Shown: positions 45,655 through 57,815, counted from the first letter of the stretch. The stretch: DNA of 64,000 nucleotides from Benincasa hispida (GCF_009727055.1 NC_052351.1:9091963-9155962), one strand, 5' to 3'. Numbers and translations: made by a program. Notes: generated from the letters alone by a model not told the origin.

Positions 45655-46439
45655 CTAAAAATCACCCCCGCAATATGCCTTAACTCGCTGTCCATTAACC
45701 TTAAATGTACGGCTTTCATCCTCAGTGATCAGCTCCACCGCACCATGTTGGAATATTTCTTTAATGATGAAGGGTCCGAACCAGCACGATTTTAATTTTC
45801 CATGGAAAAGCTGTAGTCGTGAGTTGAATAGTAAGACCTTCTACCAGACTTGGAGGTTCTTGCCGCATATGTGTTTGTCGTGCCAGCACTTTGTGTGCTC
45901 CTTGTAAATCTTTGTGTTCTCATATGCGTTGATCCTCCATTCCTCCAGCTTGACCAGTTGAAGTTTTCTTGCTTCTTCTGCTTTCTTCAAATCAAAGTTT
46001 AGTTTCTTTACTGCCCACAGTGCCTTGTATTCCAGCTCCAGAGGAAAATGACACGCCTTACCGAATACCAACGCATACAGGGACATACCGATGGGTGTTT
46101 TAACTGCAGTCCAGTATGCCCACAACGCATCGTTGAGCTTTGTTGCCCAATCCTTCCACAAAGGCCTTACTACCTTCTCAAGTATCAGTTTGATCTCCCG
46201 ATTGGACACCTCGACCTGACCATTCGTTTGCGGATGGTATGCGGTGGCCACTTTGTGGATAATGTTATATTTGCGCAGCAGCTCCTTGATAGTATTGTTG
46301 ACAAAGTGGGACCCTTCATCACTTATGATGGAATGTGGGGTGCCAAAATGAGGGAAAATGTTTTTCTTCAAGAATTGTGAGACTACCATCGCATCACTTG
46401 CGGTGCATGCTACTGCCTCTACCAACTTGGATACATAGT
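45655..46439 (-). pseudogene. Element G integrase, core and C-terminal part
   Basis: Minus strand. A 194-codon open frame (45,841-46,425) carries the second catalytic Asp in SIISDEGSHF and the Glu in TNGQVEVSN, followed by [20 protein letters not shown] and the C-terminal domain (KLQLVKLEEWRINAYEN). After 45,841 a frame change leads to a C-terminal SH3-like part (SCWFGPFIIKEIF, VNGQRVKAY) with a TAG at 45,655-45,657. The gene is split at 46,439 by D3; the first Asp is in the piece at 51.1 kb. Confidence 0.87.
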
Positions 46440-47879
46440 TGTTGTGGCATAAAATTGTGTATCTTATGCTTATTCACACTACGTACAGCATGTGGACAAA
46501 TATGAATATGGATGAAAGAATCATACAAGCTCATGTTGCCATAAACTTGATGACGTAAAGATGGAAATGGAATGTGGATGCTGTGTTAGGCATGACTACT
46601 TCTAGATATATGCGTTGTTAACTAAATGCTTGTAGTATGCTATAGAGTAATGCATTGTCACAAGTTTCCTTGTGCTGAAACCAAGTATAATTCCAACGCA
46701 AGTTTCTCAGAGTGATCCGAGGTCGAACACAGGGATTGTTGTCGTTAGTGTGTTACATTTGTGATATATGCGACCGGTGTTTTTACAATTAAGAAAGATT
46801 GTGTTTGTACAGAAAATTAAATTGCGGTAAAGTAAAATTGTGCAGATAAACTAAAGTTGTGTTAATAAAATAAAGTGCGATGAAAATAAACCTAAGCTAA
46901 TGTGATGCAAGATACAAGATACATGATATACATGATGTTGAGTTCGAGACCGACCGTGAAGTTTATACAAAGGATCGTGGTATGCGATGGCAAGTCTTTA
47001 TGTATGAATCAGAAATGGGAAGGAATAATTAGTACAAACATCGCAAGATTGTTAATTGCGTTAAAGATATAACTAAGGTTCCGCTTTCCCTTGGCGTACA
47101 CCTCTTGGTGATCGGCCACATTTCCATATCTCTATGGTAAAACAGGGATGAACGTGATGAACGCAAGGTTGCTTCCATCTCTGGAAGTACTTCTTGATTT
47201 AGTTAACGCATTCTTCCAACCCTTTATCGATAGGCAGAATGACATCTTCACTTCTGCTCTCACAGGTGAAGATGTCGTCTAGCATGCTTTGACTAAACAT
47301 AATTATTTCCTTAGCCCAATTAATTACTTGCTTAATTCATGCTAATTATCCAAGGGATTAAGAAAACATCATGGAGAAACTGAATTATGGATGAACGAAA
47401 TAGACAGAAAGATTGAGGTGAAAATGATCATAACAATTAATAATAAGATTAAGCATCTGATACATGGTATGAATGATAGAGATTAAGAAGATGAGTACAA
47501 GTGATGATAAAGAGATAGAAACAAATATAAAAGAGTTTCAACGTCTTGACACAGATCTGGACAGTGTTTTTGCTTGCCAGCGCGTGGAATGGATAAAGAG
47601 AAGAGCTTCCCTCTCAGGCTTGCTCGTCTGGTAGAGGTGACCTTCGTACAAAGCTTCAACAACGGGGATCAGAATGATTCTTTTCCCAGAGACTCACCTC
47701 TCGTATGAAACCTGGATTTCCATTTTCCCTACTTAAGCAGGTGGTTAAGGAAATTAACTAAGTGAAAGTTAAAATCTATGTTGAAGAGAAGGAAATTTCT
47801 AAGTGTTGAATAGATTTTCCTTGAGTAGTTTTGAGTTAAGCTTTAATTGATGAAAAATTGGCTAAGTGTTGGACTAGGT

Positions 47880-49000
47880 ATTGCTATGCGTTGGCCATAA
47901 GACCTTGGAGAGATTACTTGGGTAAAGGGAGAAGAAAAAGTGTGAATTTGGAAGCTTGACTTTTGGGGAAAAACTTGGAAAATTGGCTAAGTATAAACCT
48001 ATATGATGGATGCGTTGGATGTGTTGGATGCGATGGATACATTGGAAGGGTGGTATGCATCCATACGGCTGAAGGAAGAAAGTTGAAAGTGATGCGTTGG
48101 AAGGTTGGATGGCACGAGGGTCGGTTGTGCAGAAGGCATACGGATGCAAGGGTAGGCGAGGATGCGGGCAGGGCATACGCTGGAGGGTGGCATGCGTCGA
48201 TGCACACGCCCATGCAACGAGTGGCCAAGCGAGCCCTGCGAGAGATGCTAAGCTGCCGTGCCAAGCGATGCGTCAATGCCAAGCTGCCATGCCAAGCGCC
48301 TATGCATTGATGCGGCCAAGCACCTATGCATCGATGCGATCGAGCGAGGCCATACGTTGGTGTCGTGCGACCTTGATATGCGTTGGAAGTTGATGATGGC
48401 TTGCACGATGGATACGTTGGATGCAGAAACTCTGTTAAGGCATAGGCCATGCGATGGGCTAGGTTGGACACATGGTGGTTGGCCCTTACGTTGGTTAAGG
48501 CTTGCGATGACTGAGTGAGTTGGGTTGCAATGGTGTTATGTTGAAAACCAAGGGTTGCTATGCGTTGATGGTCTACTATGCGTTGAACATGAAGGGTTTG
48601 TGGATGCATATGAAGGATGAGCTCATATGGAGGACGTCATTCGGACATGTGGCTTGTTAGAAGGAATTCTTAAACCTTAAGAAAATTAGGTGGATGCATA
48701 AGAAGACATGTAAAATTTGAGGGCTATGTGTTGGTGAAAGGAGAAGAAGACACTTTGGCTTGCGCTGATGTAAGAATGCGTTGATAGTGTGAGAAAAAGA
48801 CACTTGGATATGTGGCCAAGTAGGAGGTGTTGACCGTGGAGCAATCTTGGTTGCCTATAAATAGAGCCAAAGACTTCAGATGAGAACTCAAATTCTCTTC
48901 AAAGGACATAAAGAAGAGTGTGTGAGGACTAATTGGGAGAAGATTATGCGTTGATGGAAGAACGCATGCGTTGGTAGCAAGACCATGCGTTGGTCAAGAA
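47880..49000. repeat. ATGCGTTGG-rich degenerate repeat cluster in T2
   Basis: atgcgttgg recurs at about 47,886, 48,009, 48,091, 48,378, 48,968 and 48,986, with many atgcgttga, gatgcg, catgcg and aagc(t)gcc phrases. No fixed period. Confidence 0.75.
48856..48863 (+). promoter_or_regulatory. TATA box of T2
   Basis: cctataaatagagcc, equivalent to T1 at 11,568. Confidence 0.55.
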
Positions 49001-50560
49001 GTTTCAAGAGGGGAGATGCTGTCGGGCAGAAAAGATAGAAAGTAGCATCAACATGGAATGAGAAGTTCTCCCATAATACTCGTGCGCTTGGAGTGATTCC
49101 AAATCCACCTGAAAGCTATGAGAGTATAGTTTTCATGGTGAGGCTACCAGAGAAGAAGCTCTAAGGGATCAGGCTTGAAATTGAGGAAAAGAAAGAAGGG
49201 TCAGGCTGTCGGGTAAGCTGGGCCAGTCTTGAAGATTTTGAGATTCCGGTCAAACCATGAAGATTTCTGAGCTAAGAATTTATGGTAAGCTTCCTGAGAT
49301 ATTTTAGAACATGTTTGCAGAAGGAAGTATCTTAAAATAAGGTCTAGAACTATGAGTAATATAAGCTGATATTTGAATCTGGAATTTAGGGTTCATAATG
49401 GAAACCATGGAAACCTAAGGAACTTCGGAAAGGAAAGTTCTTAACCAATCAAGGTGAGTGGTTATTGTGTTGTTGTATTGTTGATGTAATTTCTATATAT
49501 AATATATATAGGAGATAATGTTAAATTGGCATGATCAGGGATATATGTTTATCTTGTTACTGTGCTTGTTAAGATATTGTTTGTATGTTTGGAAACTGAA
49601 ATTGTACCCAGGATATATAGTTAGCATGCTTGAAAAGGGTACTTGACGGGGAAATATAGTCGGCTTCGGTCGGCAGAAAATGATAGTCAGTGACGACCGA
49701 CGGAAAATATAGTCAAGATACCTAAGCATGGCTAGCGAAAAATAGTTGTGGATGTGCACATTGGCGAGATAATAGGGTACAGGGAAAGTTTCCACAGGAA
49801 TTTTTGATACATTGCTTTTGTGTACGTGTGAAAGTACTGGGAAAAATGTAGGATCATGCCAAGGATAACCAATGGTAAAGCTGGGGATGTTTTTATTATA
49901 TGATAACCAGCGGTCAAGCTGGGGATTGATTGTTTTAACCAGCGGTCGAGCTGGGGATTGTCTAGGGGTCTGGCTGGAAAATAATATTGAACTTGTGGTA
50001 ATGTTCTTATTGACGATGCATTGCTTTTCCAAAAGTATATTTCTGTCGACAAAGTTATTTGTTTATTTAAAGGCACCACTCACTGGGCTTTATAGCTCAT
50101 GTTTTTCATGTTTTATGTCCCCCCCCAGGTAGCGAAAAGTGAGGAGTTCCAGGGTGCTGCTAAGGTCAAGGTCTGCCACAAGCCATAGTTACACTTTCGG
50201 AGGGTTTTACAGTTGTTTTTGTAAACTTGTAATTAAGTCTTGGAGTTGTATAAATGTTACATTGTTGTAATAAAATGGGCCTACTTAATCAGTTGACTGT
50301 TCAATTTGTACATTGTATCAGAGTTATTTCCGCAAAAATTTTTTAGGTAGTAAGTGTCAACGAAAGGATTGATAACTACTGTCAGTCATGCCCTTTCTCA
50401 GGCTCACAGGGTAGTCTGGGATGGGGTGTGACATCTCGGCCTTGTCTCTTAATTCTTCCCGGATCTACTCTGATTGGTCATTCAACCAGTCTCTCCCTCA
50501 GATCAGTATATACACTTTTCTCTGTATTCAAGCATCCTTTTTCAGTGGAATGGCCAGAGC

Positions 50561-50568
50561 TATTTATA
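50561..50568 (-). promoter_or_regulatory. TATA box of D3
   Basis: tatttata on the plus strand. Confidence 0.55.
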
Positions 50569-51127
50569 GGCTAAGCTTTGACTCTTTGTATTGTGGTCCC
50601 CATTTTATTGTTAAGGTAGTTCCTGCAATGGTGGAGTGAATATTCCTTCTATTACGCAATCAATCCCATCAGAAATGCACAAGGTCAGCTGTACACGCGT
50701 CAGAATCCTCTACATTTACGTTGTAGCTCTTTACATCTTCAATCGTTTGCCCACATGCGGTATTGTTTTCTATTACCACATGCGGTTGAGATTGCATTGA
50801 TCACTTAGCTCTTGATCGTTTGTCGTATACACCGTCATTACGTTGATCGTCTATTCATTCCTGAATGATGGGCGTCATGTAATGTAGATGCGTTGTTCTT
50901 TTTATCTTGAGCCTTGAATGTATGCGGTGACTTGATTTCCTAAAAAACAGACTTGAAATATTCTTTTCTACCATCGTAATAGTGTCAGTGGATGTATTGA
51001 CAACAATTTATAATTCTTGCATTTCTTAGTTAATTTCTATACAATTGACGCAACTTTTCTTTCTTTTGGCCGCAATATCTAAATAAAACAGTAAAAATAA
51101 CTTGTATTTCTACAAATTATCAATAGT

Positions 51128-51700
51128 CGATGGCTAAAAAAATATAATTTTTACCATTCGAGGGAGGGAATGGTCCCATGAAGTCAATACCCCATACATC
51201 GAACAACTCAAACTCCAAGATGATGTTCATCGACATTGCATGTTTCCATGAAATGTTACCTGTACGTTGGTACTGATCATACTTCATGGCGTAGTCAGCT
51301 GCATCCTTAAACAATGTTGGCCAAAAGAATCCACTCTGTAAAACCTTGGCTGCGGTGCGCTGTCCTCCAAAGTGCCCACCATATGGTGAGTCGTGACATT
51401 GCAATAATATGCGTTGTTGAGCAGCGTCTGGTATGCATAGTCGCAGAATCTGGTCTGCTCCCTTTTTATATAGATTCGACTTCCCAATAATGATATATGC
51501 ATTGTTTGAGATTCATCTGTTGGTAGTAGGTATATTCTTCAGGAAATTGCTCGCAAACTAGATAGTTGACTATGTCTGCATACCATGGTAGTTCTTCAAT
51601 CTGAAACAGCTGCTCAACTGGGAATACCGCACTCACCTCTGACTGATTGCGGTCAACCTCAGGGTTTTCCAATCTAGACAAGTGATCCGCAACTTGGTTC
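51128..51700 (-). pseudogene. Element G integrase, N-terminal part
   Basis: Minus strand. 51,120-51,404 reads CHDSPYGGHFGGQRTAAKVL (the His-His part of the zinc region), QYQRTGNISWKHAM, where CxxC has decayed to YDQY, and GIDFMGPFPPSNG with the first catalytic Asp. Upstream (51,466-51,681) is PWYADIVNYLVCEQFPEEY, the RNase H-integrase linker. Frameshifts lie near 51,400-51,480. It continues at 46,439 once D3 is removed. Confidence 0.85.
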
Positions 51701-51738
51701 TTTGTCCCCTTTCGATCAATTATTTCTATGTCAAATTC

Positions 51739-52120
51739 CTAGAGGAGGAGAACCCATCTGATCAACCTCGGCTTCGCATCTTTTTTTACCATTAAATACT
51801 TTATTGTCGAATGATCAGTGTGGATGAGTACCTTTATTCCCAGCAGATATGCTCTAAATTTTTCCAACACAAAAATTACCGCAAGAAGCTCTTTCTCTGT
51901 GGTGGTGTAATTGGTCTGAGCAGGATTTAATGTCTTACTCGTATATGTGATAGGATGTAAGATTGTTTTTCTCTTCTGTGCCAAAGCTGCTCTCATCGCA
52001 TACCCGCTTGCATCGCACATTAATTCAAAAGAAAATGTCCAATCAGGTGCAATTAACATGGGTGCGGTAGTCAGTGCATTCTTCAAATTCTGAATGTGTT
52101 GAGGAAATTATCATCAAAAT
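51739..52120 (-). pseudogene. Element G RNase H
   Basis: Minus-strand open frame of 115 codons (51,739-52,086): [32 protein letters not shown] (catalytic Asp), [16 protein letters not shown] (catalytic Glu), [12 protein letters not shown] (catalytic Asp). All three visible acidic residues are kept. It connects to RT with a frameshift near 52,086 and ends in LIRWVLLL, the border to the linker. Confidence 0.86.
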
Positions 52121-52633
52121 CAAATTTTCTATCAGCCTCTAACAACGCACTCAGTGATCGTACTATTTTCGAAAAGTCTTTGACAAAGCGTCTATAGAAT
52201 CCATCATGCCCCAAGAAACTTCGTACAACCTTCACGCTTGTTGGAGGTGAAAGTTTTTCAATTGCTTCTATTTTTGCTTTATCCACCTCCAACCCGTCCC
52301 GAGAAACCTTGTGCCCCAACATGATGCCCTCCTTTACCATAAAATGGCATTTTCCCAGTCAAGAACGAGATTCGTCTCCTCACATCTCTTCAGTATCTTC
52401 TCCAGGTTGGCCAGACAGACTTCATAGGTGTGCCCATAGACAGAGAAGTCGTCCATGAAGATTTCAACAGAATCCTCGAGATAGTCTAAAAAGATGGCCA
52501 TCATGCACCTTTGGAACGTGCTTGGCGCATTGCAGGGGCCAAATGGCATGCAACGAAAAGCAAAGGTCCCATATGGGCAAGTGAATGTGGTCTTGTCCTG
52601 GTCTTCTGGAGTAATCATAATCTGGTTATACCC
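52083..52633 (-). pseudogene. Element G reverse transcriptase, catalytic part
   Basis: Minus strand: TTFTCPYGTFAFRCMPFG, CNAPSTFQRCMMAIF, EIFMDDFSVYG (catalytic Asp-Asp), then in the next frame LGHKVSRDGLEVDKAK and SFLGHDGFYRRFVKDF. One frameshift at about 52,335. The upper end is cut by insertion E within the phrase that in other copies follows FLDGY. Confidence 0.87.
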
Positions 52634-52638
52634 GGCAT

Positions 52639-54718
52639 AAAAAACTTGATGATTGGAAATTAGAAGTAAAATTATTCAACAACTAAAATCCCTTGGACGT
52701 GGTATGCAATGCATCTTCCTAAGATATGCATTGATAGTCATGCGTCAATGGTCATACGTTGGAATGAATATGCATTAATAAATGTATGCGATGACCATGT
52801 GTCCTGTCACAAATTTTCTTGCGCTCACGCCAAGTATAACGTGAACGCAAGTTTCTCGGGTAATCTGAGGTCGAACACAGGGACTTGTAGCTATATGTAT
52901 GTGGTAATGTGCATGCAGCAGTTTAAATTAAAGAATGGAAGGGAGGTTGCTAAGTTAACCCTACTTCTACTTCTATCTAACAAATAACACAATGAGAATA
53001 TGCATGAGAGGTAGAGATACGACAACACTTGACATGAAATAAATGTATGAGAAAATAAATAAAATGCAGAGATGATTTCATTGCAACCCTTAAGAGTGAC
53101 CGCAAGGGCAACCTTAGTCAACGCAAACCATGCAATCATGCTACACACACGTGAACCTAACTCTAGGACGTATACGGTGTATCTGCGATATTTTCGAGAA
53201 GCCTATGATTGCCTAGACCTCCATAACCAGGTCATTAGCTCTCGCCGCATGAGCTTGGCTGCCGCATAACCCCTTATTCTACTTCCTGGATGCATGCAAA
53301 TCCATTCTGTAGGGTGCATACGTTGTGTGAAGCAAACAGAGCTTATTTCTAAGATCCCCATTCTTGCCTATGCATTCCAATCCGCTCTCTCGAGTCTTAG
53401 ATGTGGGTTTTCGACTACTCTCCCAAGTATGCCTAAATGATGAATAAAGCGCTCATAAGACAAGGTAACTGCATGAACTTTGCTTACCTAAGATTGCTAC
53501 TATCCCTAGTGAACAATGCATACATTGCTTAATGCAACCAACCACCTACCCTCCCGGGCAGTTGATTGTTGCTGACTTCACTCATAGACAAGCAATGCGT
53601 TAGCCTATAGACAGGCATTGCAGTAGCTTCAACTAAACAAATAAGATTACTCACACACTCACGCAACGTACACCTTTCGATGGGTTGCTACATGCTTCAT
53701 ATCCCTAATCCACATGACTAAGTATGCGATACCCAAGCAATCCTACTAAGTGTTGCAATGAAAGTAAAGATGCTAAGTAAAGAAGATGGAGATAGAGTCG
53801 AAGGAATAGAGAAATGCATTGAAAACAAATTGTATTAATTCCTTAAATCCAAAATATCATACAATACAATATAAGAAAAGAAAGGAAAATGAAATGACCA
53901 GCTGGAAGCAAAGACTTGCTTCCAGCGGATGTGCGTCAAGGCTATCGGTGGTGCCATGGATGGGAGGTGGAGCTGACTCTCTCGAGATCTAGCTCCGGTC
54001 GTCATTCGGAATGGATGAAAGAGGTGAAGAACTCTCAAACTTTTTCTCACGCGTTTGTCTGGATCGCAAGATCCGCCCTAGGCGAACCTCAGGTGAAAAC
54101 CTTGGATAGCTTGAATTTTTGCTCATCGGCTTCTATTTATAGATCTTGGGTCACCGACAGCATTAATTGGACTGCTTTGAGTCTAACATTCGGTGCATTA
54201 GTCTTTTTTAAACCTCTACCACTAATGGCGTGGTAGGTGAAATGTCAGCATCATCTTTTGGTTTTTCTCGAGGTAGATCCGTTGATGCGTTCATTCCACC
54301 AACCTTGCGTTGATCCCATCAGTATGCGTTGTCACGTAGCTGCAATCATATAATGACTGCATTCGCTTAATACCAGAACTCTGCACGATGACCGCAACTG
54401 CTTGACGAGCGCAACTCCCATGTGATGGACGCATACGACTGATTACAGCAATATCCATGTGTTAATCGACGCGTTCAGCTTTGCGATGGAGTGTTTCTCC
54501 GCATGCGATCGTCTATGTGGTGGTCTGGTTTCCGCATTTGCGTCCATTTCCTATTTTAGCTACAAAAATAGAACATTGAATGCATAATAACGCAAAATAA
54601 CGGGTTAGCTAAGATTCAACATGTTGATCGACGCAAGCTCATTTTCTCATGAATTCCTATCATGATTGTCGCATATTCTGCCTAACAACCTTCATAATTC
54701 TAATAAAAGGCCTAAGAT
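52639..54718 (-). mobile_element. Insertion E: D-like LTR in element G RT
   Basis: 2,080 bp between ggcat (52,634-52,638) and gacat (54,719-54,723). The motif ggtcgaacacagggactt (about 52,870-52,887), preceded by aacgcaagtttctcgg, is in the same place and orientation as in D3, so this is a minus-strand D-like LTR. TG...CA could be 52,648-54,689 (tgatgattgg...cctaaca), leaving about 30 unexplained bases at the right. TATA box at 54,134-54,141. Confidence 0.7.
54134..54141 (-). promoter_or_regulatory. TATA box of insertion E
   Basis: tatttata on the plus strand (ttctatttatagatc). Confidence 0.5.
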
Positions 54719-54723
54719 GACAT

Positions 54724-55310
54724 ATCCATCCAGAAAGCAGTAAAAGTCATTTCCGGCTAAACGATCTAGCATTTTGTCAATGAACGGTAGAGGGAAATGA
54801 TCTTTCTTTGTGGCCGCATTCAGCTTGCGGTAGTCCATGCAGATGCGCCACCCAGTGACGGTCCTTTGCAGTATTAGTTCATTATTTTCGTTCGGGACTA
54901 CCGTCATGCCACCCTTTTTAAGCACACACTGCACGAGGCTGACCCACATGTTATCTACTATCGTATGAATAATGCTTGCATCTAACCACTTAATGATCTC
55001 CTTTTTAACGACCTCTTTCATTGCAGGGTTGAGTCTGCGCTGATGTTCGATCGTTGCCTTGTGGTTTTCTTCGAGACGAATTCGGTGTATACAGTACGCT
55101 GGGCTAATACCTCGAATGTCGATGAGCATCCAGCCAATTGCTCGCACATGTTTCCTCAGAATGCTCATCAACACATTCTTTTGGTCTTCATTAAGTTCGG
55201 AGGAAATAATTACTGGCAGCTTCCCATTTTGCCCCAAAAATGCATACTTTAAATGGTTCGGCAGGGTCTTTAATTCCATTATTGGTAGTTCTACTAGGGA
55301 GGGTTGGTAT
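54724..55310 (-). pseudogene. Element G reverse transcriptase, N-terminal part
   Basis: Minus-strand open frame: MELKTLPNHLKYAFLGQNGK, IRRILHKHVRAIGW-like, LNPAMKEVVKKEIIKWLDAS, VQCVLKKGGMTVVPNENNEL, WRICMDYRKLNAATKKDHFP, LPFIDKMLDRLAG, FYCFLDGY. This is a fully recognisable Athila RT start without internal stops over 180 codons. It breaks off toward 55,320, before the protease. Confidence 0.88.
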
Positions 55311-55472
55311 TTTCAGGACAGATCTCATTGTACTGGCTGTTTAACGTAGAGAGCAGCCTGACGGTGTATGAGTTCTGGTGCTGAACCGGAATTCGTAGCT
55401 GACCCTGAGATCGAGTGAACTTTCGGTGCCAGGATATGCCAGAATAGGAATCGACGAAAAAAGGCGGCCAGC

Positions 55473-56846
55473 ATGGCAAATAATAACGATAACGCAGTGC
55501 CAGAAGTAAATCAAGGGGTTGTTTGATTGGCCCAGGATCCCATATTCTTGATAGCCAATCGCAATATCCCAATGCGAAACTATGCGGCACCCAACCTATA
55601 CGATTTTTCACCTGGAATCTCAAGGCCAACTGTTGAGGAGAATGCTCGTTTTGAGATCAAGCCGATCATGTTACAAATGATCTAGAACGTAGAGCAGTTT
55701 GAGGGTCTACAAGGTGAAGACCCGCATGCCCACCTGACCAGCTTCATGGAGATGTGCAACAATTTCTCCCTACCTGGCATAACTCCAGAGAACATTAGGT
55801 TATATTTGTTCCCTTACACCTTGAGGGATGAGGCTAAGAAATGGGCTTATTCACTAGAGCCCAATGAAATCACGTCATGGGGGCAACTGGTTGAGTGGTT
55901 TATAAAGAAGTTCTTCCCACCAGCTATCAACGCAAGAAGACGGAAGGATGTGCTGAACTTTGAACAAAAAGAGAATGAGACCCTAAGCACCGCTTGGGTG
56001 CGATTTAGAAGGTTGGTGAAAATTTGTCCACATATCGGGATTCCCGATTGCGTCTTGATGGAAACGTTTTCTAATGGCCTGAATAGAGCAAAGCAGGTTG
56101 TTGATGCCTCCGTGGCAGGAGGTTTTATGGACAAAACATACACCGAGGCCAAAGTCATCCTCGACCGCATCTCACGGAACATGGATGACTGGATTGATGA
56201 CGGTTATGGAGGTCGAGGGAACGAGAGAAAGAAAAATGAAACAACCATTGTCCCGGCGGAGACAATGACTACATTAGCTGCTCAGATGGCCATGGTAACC
56301 TCAATCCTTCAATCAATGGCCATTAATCAAGGAGCCATTGCTCCACAATCAGCACAACCCGCTGCGCCGGCTCAAGTGGCCGCAATTGGTTGCATTAACT
56401 GTGGAGGGGCTCACGGAGTTGAAGGATGTCCATTGAATCTGCAGCAAGTGTGTGCCATCCAGAATAACCCATTCAGCAACACCTACAATCTGGGCTGGAG
56501 GAGTCATCCTAACTTTGGTTGGGGTGGCAATCCTAACCTAGGGGGGCCAATAAACCATCAAAGGGCCAGCAAAGGGAACTCTCCGTTTCACCATAATCAG
56601 AGGCAATCAAGACCGCAGAACCAGAAACCATCATCATCATCTAATGCCTCAGGACGATCGTTGGAGGCGCTGCTAAAACAATATATGGATAAGAATGATG
56701 TGGTAATGCAGGCCCAAGCATCCTCTATACGAACTCTAGAGATCCAAGTGGGCCAACTGGCTTCTGAGCTGAGAAATCGGACACCTGGAACACCACTCAG
56801 CAATTTTGAAGACCAAGGATCGACAGGGAAAGAACAATGTCCGTGA
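55473..56846 (+). pseudogene. Element H gag
   Basis: Athila-type gag starting MANNNDNAVPEVNQG (ATG 55,473). Two in-frame stops, TGA at 55,524-55,526 and TAG at 55,683-55,685, interrupt the first 91 codons; from 55,746 the frame is open for 366 codons. Visible parts: NLYDFSPGISRPT, EDPHAHLTSFMEMCNNF, TPENIRLYLFPYTLRDEAKK, FIKKFFPPAINARRRK, WVRFRRLVKICPHIGIPDC, the zinc knuckle CINCGGAHGVEGC (C-x2-C-x3-H-x4-C, about 56,390-56,430), a Gly/Asn-rich stretch and LEIQVGQLASELRNR. It stops right after GKEQC, where other copies go on to VTLRSGK and protease; a deletion border lies there. It is the longest single open frame in the window. Confidence 0.88.
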
Positions 56847-57660
56847 AGACATTAAGCAGGCAAGCCTGACCGCCTGCAGAGATGTGGATTGTGAACATCA
56901 AAGACAATGCAAATTTTTGATCCATATCTCGATACTACATTTATTCTGCTTTACTGAATTCCTTCTTTGATTTCTGAACTAAGCTTTAATGATTCATTTA
57001 ATGCAAACTTTAATTCTTTGAATTTCATTCTTCAACTACTTATGTGCATTTAATTCATTCTTGCATTGAATTCTTTGAGTTTTCTGTAGTCAGTGTATGA
57101 GCTTTAATTTGTGAATGATTGAGTCATAAAGAAAAATAAATAATGAAAAAAAAATAAAATAAAATGCATGTGTTACAAAAATAAAACATTGAACAACAAG
57201 AAAGCAAAATGACAATGGATGCATCCCAAACCTATTAGGAATGCATTGCGATCACCGTACTTAACTGTATTGAGTTGAAGGGTGTGTTGCATTCATATAT
57301 GTCCTTTACCTATCCTTAGCCAAATGCACTATGTCGAGGTATCCTCCAAAAATGCATTGGTTAAGGGGTGTGTTGCAGGGATATATGCGTTGTTGCCCGT
57401 CCTCTGCAAAGATACAGTTGCGTTAGTGAATACGATGCGTTATAACTTATCATGCATCCATTCGAATAAAATATTAAAGAAAATGTTGTCTGGTAATTCA
57501 AGAATAAGTCCACTCGATTCGTATCCCCAAGCAATTATGGCTTGGCAGATGAAAGGACATCTTTTTTTCTGAAAATTCCATAAATACGGGAGGTGGAACG
57601 ATGCGCCTGTTGAGATGCTCGAGGTCAGTCGCCGCGCGAATCGGATTGGACCCTACCACG
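56847..57660 (+). other. Element H spacer between gag and accessory ORF
   Basis: Non-coding, AT-rich to 57,240, then two related phrases 'aaggg(g)tgtgttgca' (about 57,278 and 57,363). The pol deletion border must be near 56,840. Confidence 0.55.
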
Positions 57661-57668
57661 GCCCAACC

Positions 57669-57676
57669 TATAAATA
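57669..57676 (+). promoter_or_regulatory. TATA box of the accessory ORF
   Basis: TATAAATA in cctataaatacctctttccc, 140 bp before the ATG at 57,816. It is followed by a pyrimidine-rich leader with 'aaaccctag', a phrase common in plant 5' UTRs. This suggests a separate, subgenomic transcript. Confidence 0.6.
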
Positions 57677-57815
57677 CCTCTTTCCCCTTCTTTGGAAATT
57701 CTTTACCAGCAACTCAAAACCCTAGCATTTTGCTTTCAGAACTCTTTGCTCTCCCAAAAAGCTCTAAGTTACCAATCCCTTTTTCAGACCCCTTTTCTTC
57801 TCCAAATCTGTTTCA

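Larger units (their letters stand above)
47704..50433 (+). mobile_element. Solo LTR T2 (2.7 kb) inside D3
   Basis: Flanked by exact tctcg (47,699-47,703 and 50,434-50,438); the D2 sequence cacctctcg...gccttgtctc shows the empty site order. Ends TATGAAACC (probably mutated TG) and GGGGTGTGACA. Related to T1: both have accactcactgggctt(t/a)(a/g)tagctca, a cccccc tract and the 'gaccgacgg.aaatatagtc' phrases (49,650-49,720). TATA box at 48,856-48,863. Long minus-strand frames at 47.9-48.6 kb are by-products of the repeats. Confidence 0.86.
46440..51122 (-). mobile_element. Solo LTR D3, containing T2
   Basis: Plus-strand ends tgttgtggcat and aaattatca, flanked by exact atagt duplications (46,435-46,439 and 51,123-51,127). 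Without T2 and its duplication it is about 1,948 bp, matching D2 (1,946). On its own strand it reads TGATAATTTG...GCCACAACA. The motif ggtcgaacacaggga is at about 46,722-46,736. TATA box 50,561-50,568. Confidence 0.88.
43158..55320 (-). mobile_element. Athila-type element G, truncated at both ends
   Basis: Minus strand: pol 45,655-55,300 in three pieces, 3' UTR 44,260-45,654, polypurine tract 44,244-44,259 and part of the 3' LTR. Gag, protease, primer site and 5' LTR are missing. D3 interrupts integrase (duplication atagt at 46,435-46,439 and 51,123-51,127) and insertion E interrupts RT. Apart from these, its pol frames are the best kept in the window. Confidence 0.85.

Noticed and set aside
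47914..48609. 231-codon minus-strand frame
   Set aside because: His/Pro/Ser-rich, overlaps several other frames on both strands, and arises from the ATGCGTTGG repeats in solo LTR T2; no domain seen.
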